Below, piece after piece: positions 41,164-41,830 of a stretch of DNA of 41,830 bases. A program made the position numbers and the translations under genes. This DNA comes from Yoonia sp. Lineage in GTDB: Bacteria > Pseudomonadota > Alphaproteobacteria > Rhodobacterales > Rhodobacteraceae. Under the pieces are notes generated by a model that was given only the letters and a program-made list of their open reading frames with translations, searched no databases and was not told the DNA's origin. Positions within the stretch are counted from its first letter, which is position 1, and each line of letters begins with the position of its first letter. Location of the stretch: NCBI RefSeq assembly GCF_017854565.1, contig NZ_JAFMHJ010000030.1:1-41830 (forward strand). Direction: 5' to 3'.

Positions 41164-41830
41164 TCAGATGATCTGGGGTTCCAGCGAATTAAGCAACATG
41201 GCCTGCCCAATTGCCGAGCGTATTTGTTCCCCGCCGTATGGTCTTGCAACAATAAATGCGGGCTCTTCACCGGCTCCTGTCAGTAGGCGTTCAGGAAAAG
41301 CAGTGACAAAAATTGTGGGCACTTGGCCCGCGTGCCGCACAATATCGGCCACGGCATCAATGCCAGAGGAGCCGCTGCCAATTGAATATCCGATAGAATT
41401 AGGTCGGGCGTTGCGTGCCTAACCAGTGCAACGGCCTCGGTTCGGGTGCGGGCGATGCCGAACAGATCGTGACCCAGTTCGATAATTCTATCGTGCATAT
41501 CAGCGGCGATCAGGGCCTCGTCCTCGATCATCATGATGCGGCCCTTTGCGCTGTGGCGCATCTCTTGGCGCGCGGTCGTCAGAAGTGCTTCGACGCGGTT
41601 GGCCGGAATCTGCATGATTTCTGCGATCTGGCGTGTCGTAAAACCTTCGATCGACTTCAGCAGCAAGGCTTCGTGGGCATCGGGGGTCAATGATGCACGG
41701 ATGCCGACCGCTTTGGAGCTGGCGTCATCAACCGGCCTGCGGAACTTTGCCCAGATTTGGTGAAATGCACAAAACTGAAGTGGTCCGGCAAAACTGGACA
41801 GCGTGCTAAGATGTATCCAACCCGAACGAA
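41164..41830 (-). pseudogene. phyR: Frameshifted PhyR general-stress-response regulator (runs off right edge)
   Basis: PhyR pairs an N-terminal sigma-factor-like domain with a C-terminal receiver; when phosphorylated it captures the anti-sigma factor NepR and frees EcfG. Inside the window the sigma-like part ends with CAFHQIWAKFRRPVDD and ALLLKSIEGFTTRQIAEIM. The receiver then follows: MMIEDEALIAADMHDRI, GIARTRTEAVALV and the phospho-acceptor Asp in LILSDIQLA. At 41371-41379 the frame breaks. In the next frame the sequence continues as SGSSGIDAVADIV, then PTIFVTAFPERLLTGAGEEPAF and SAIGQAML to a stop at 41164. One base seems missing in the codon for the Asp of the usual ADGSSG motif. The conserved TKPF Lys is ARPY. 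The first residues lie beyond the window. A sequencing error is the main alternative. Confidence 0.8.

Noticed and set aside
41371..41379. Programmed ribosomal frameshift in phyR
   Set aside because: No slippery heptamer or following pseudoknot is evident and the family is not known to use frameshifting; a base deletion or sequencing error explains it more simply.
1..41830. tRNA, rRNA, CRISPR array, insertion sequence or prophage
   Set aside because: No cloverleaf, 16S/23S-like blocks, regularly spaced repeats, transposase, integrase or phage genes were seen on reading both strands; small RNAs could still be missed.

Overview
The window looks like a chromosomal segment of an alphaproteobacterium of the family Rhodobacteraceae (Roseobacter group). 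The reasons are the GC-rich coding sequence, a long RibA with a degraded N-terminal half, the run rsfS-rlmH-gpmI-envC-like-ctpA, a PhyR-type stress regulator, IalB-like and sulfotransferase-like proteins, and short GC-rich palindromes between genes. I cannot name the genus from sequence alone. No rRNA, tRNA, CRISPR array, insertion sequence or prophage is visible, and almost the whole window is coding.

Positions 1-16,200 are mostly housekeeping. In order they hold an OmpR-type response regulator; ribA; a YkuD L,D-transpeptidase; a RppH-type Nudix hydrolase; a small secreted protein of unknown function; a MltB-type lytic transglycosylase; rnr; dapE; an ammonium transporter without a neighbouring glnK; an unrecognised exported protein; a dapD operon with two small genes; a LOG-family phosphoribohydrolase; a ribbon-helix-helix-like protein; rlmN and an IalB-like secreted protein. 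dapE and dapD, both in the succinylase branch of lysine/diaminopimelate synthesis, lie about 3 kb apart. The 8.7-11.2 kb stretch (amtB and the unknown exported gene) looks visibly less GC-rich than its surroundings.

Positions 16,300-25,000 run on the plus strand: an asparaginase, xth, a sulfotransferase-like protein, a quinone-oxidoreductase-like dehydrogenase, then the tightly packed rsfS-rlmH-gpmI-envC-like-ctpA cluster ended by a strong hairpin terminator.

Positions 25,200-41,100 are catabolic. A fold-type I aminotransferase converges on a minus-strand operon made of an XRE-cupin regulator, two paralogous FAD/GcvT demethylating dehydrogenases and a homocysteine S-methyltransferase. Together these could strip methyl groups from glycine betaine, dimethylglycine and sarcosine. 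Next come a methionine-sulfoxide-reductase-like GAF protein, a thiolase, a gamma-glutamyltransferase, a small membrane protein, a ureidoglycine aminohydrolase, and the 5-oxoprolinase operon pxpB-pxpC-pxpA with a ChrR-like cupin. Gamma-glutamyltransferase and PxpABC fit together as a route from gamma-glutamyl compounds to glutamate.

The right edge holds the most unusual feature. It is a PhyR general-stress-response regulator with a one-base frameshift in its receiver domain and an Arg where receivers normally carry an invariant Lys. Other points worth a second look are the RibB-like relic inside RibA, a 19-codon leader frame overlapping the rsfS start, an orphan terminator-like structure on the minus strand near 16.3 kb, and a cluster of GTAC motifs near 36.95 kb.
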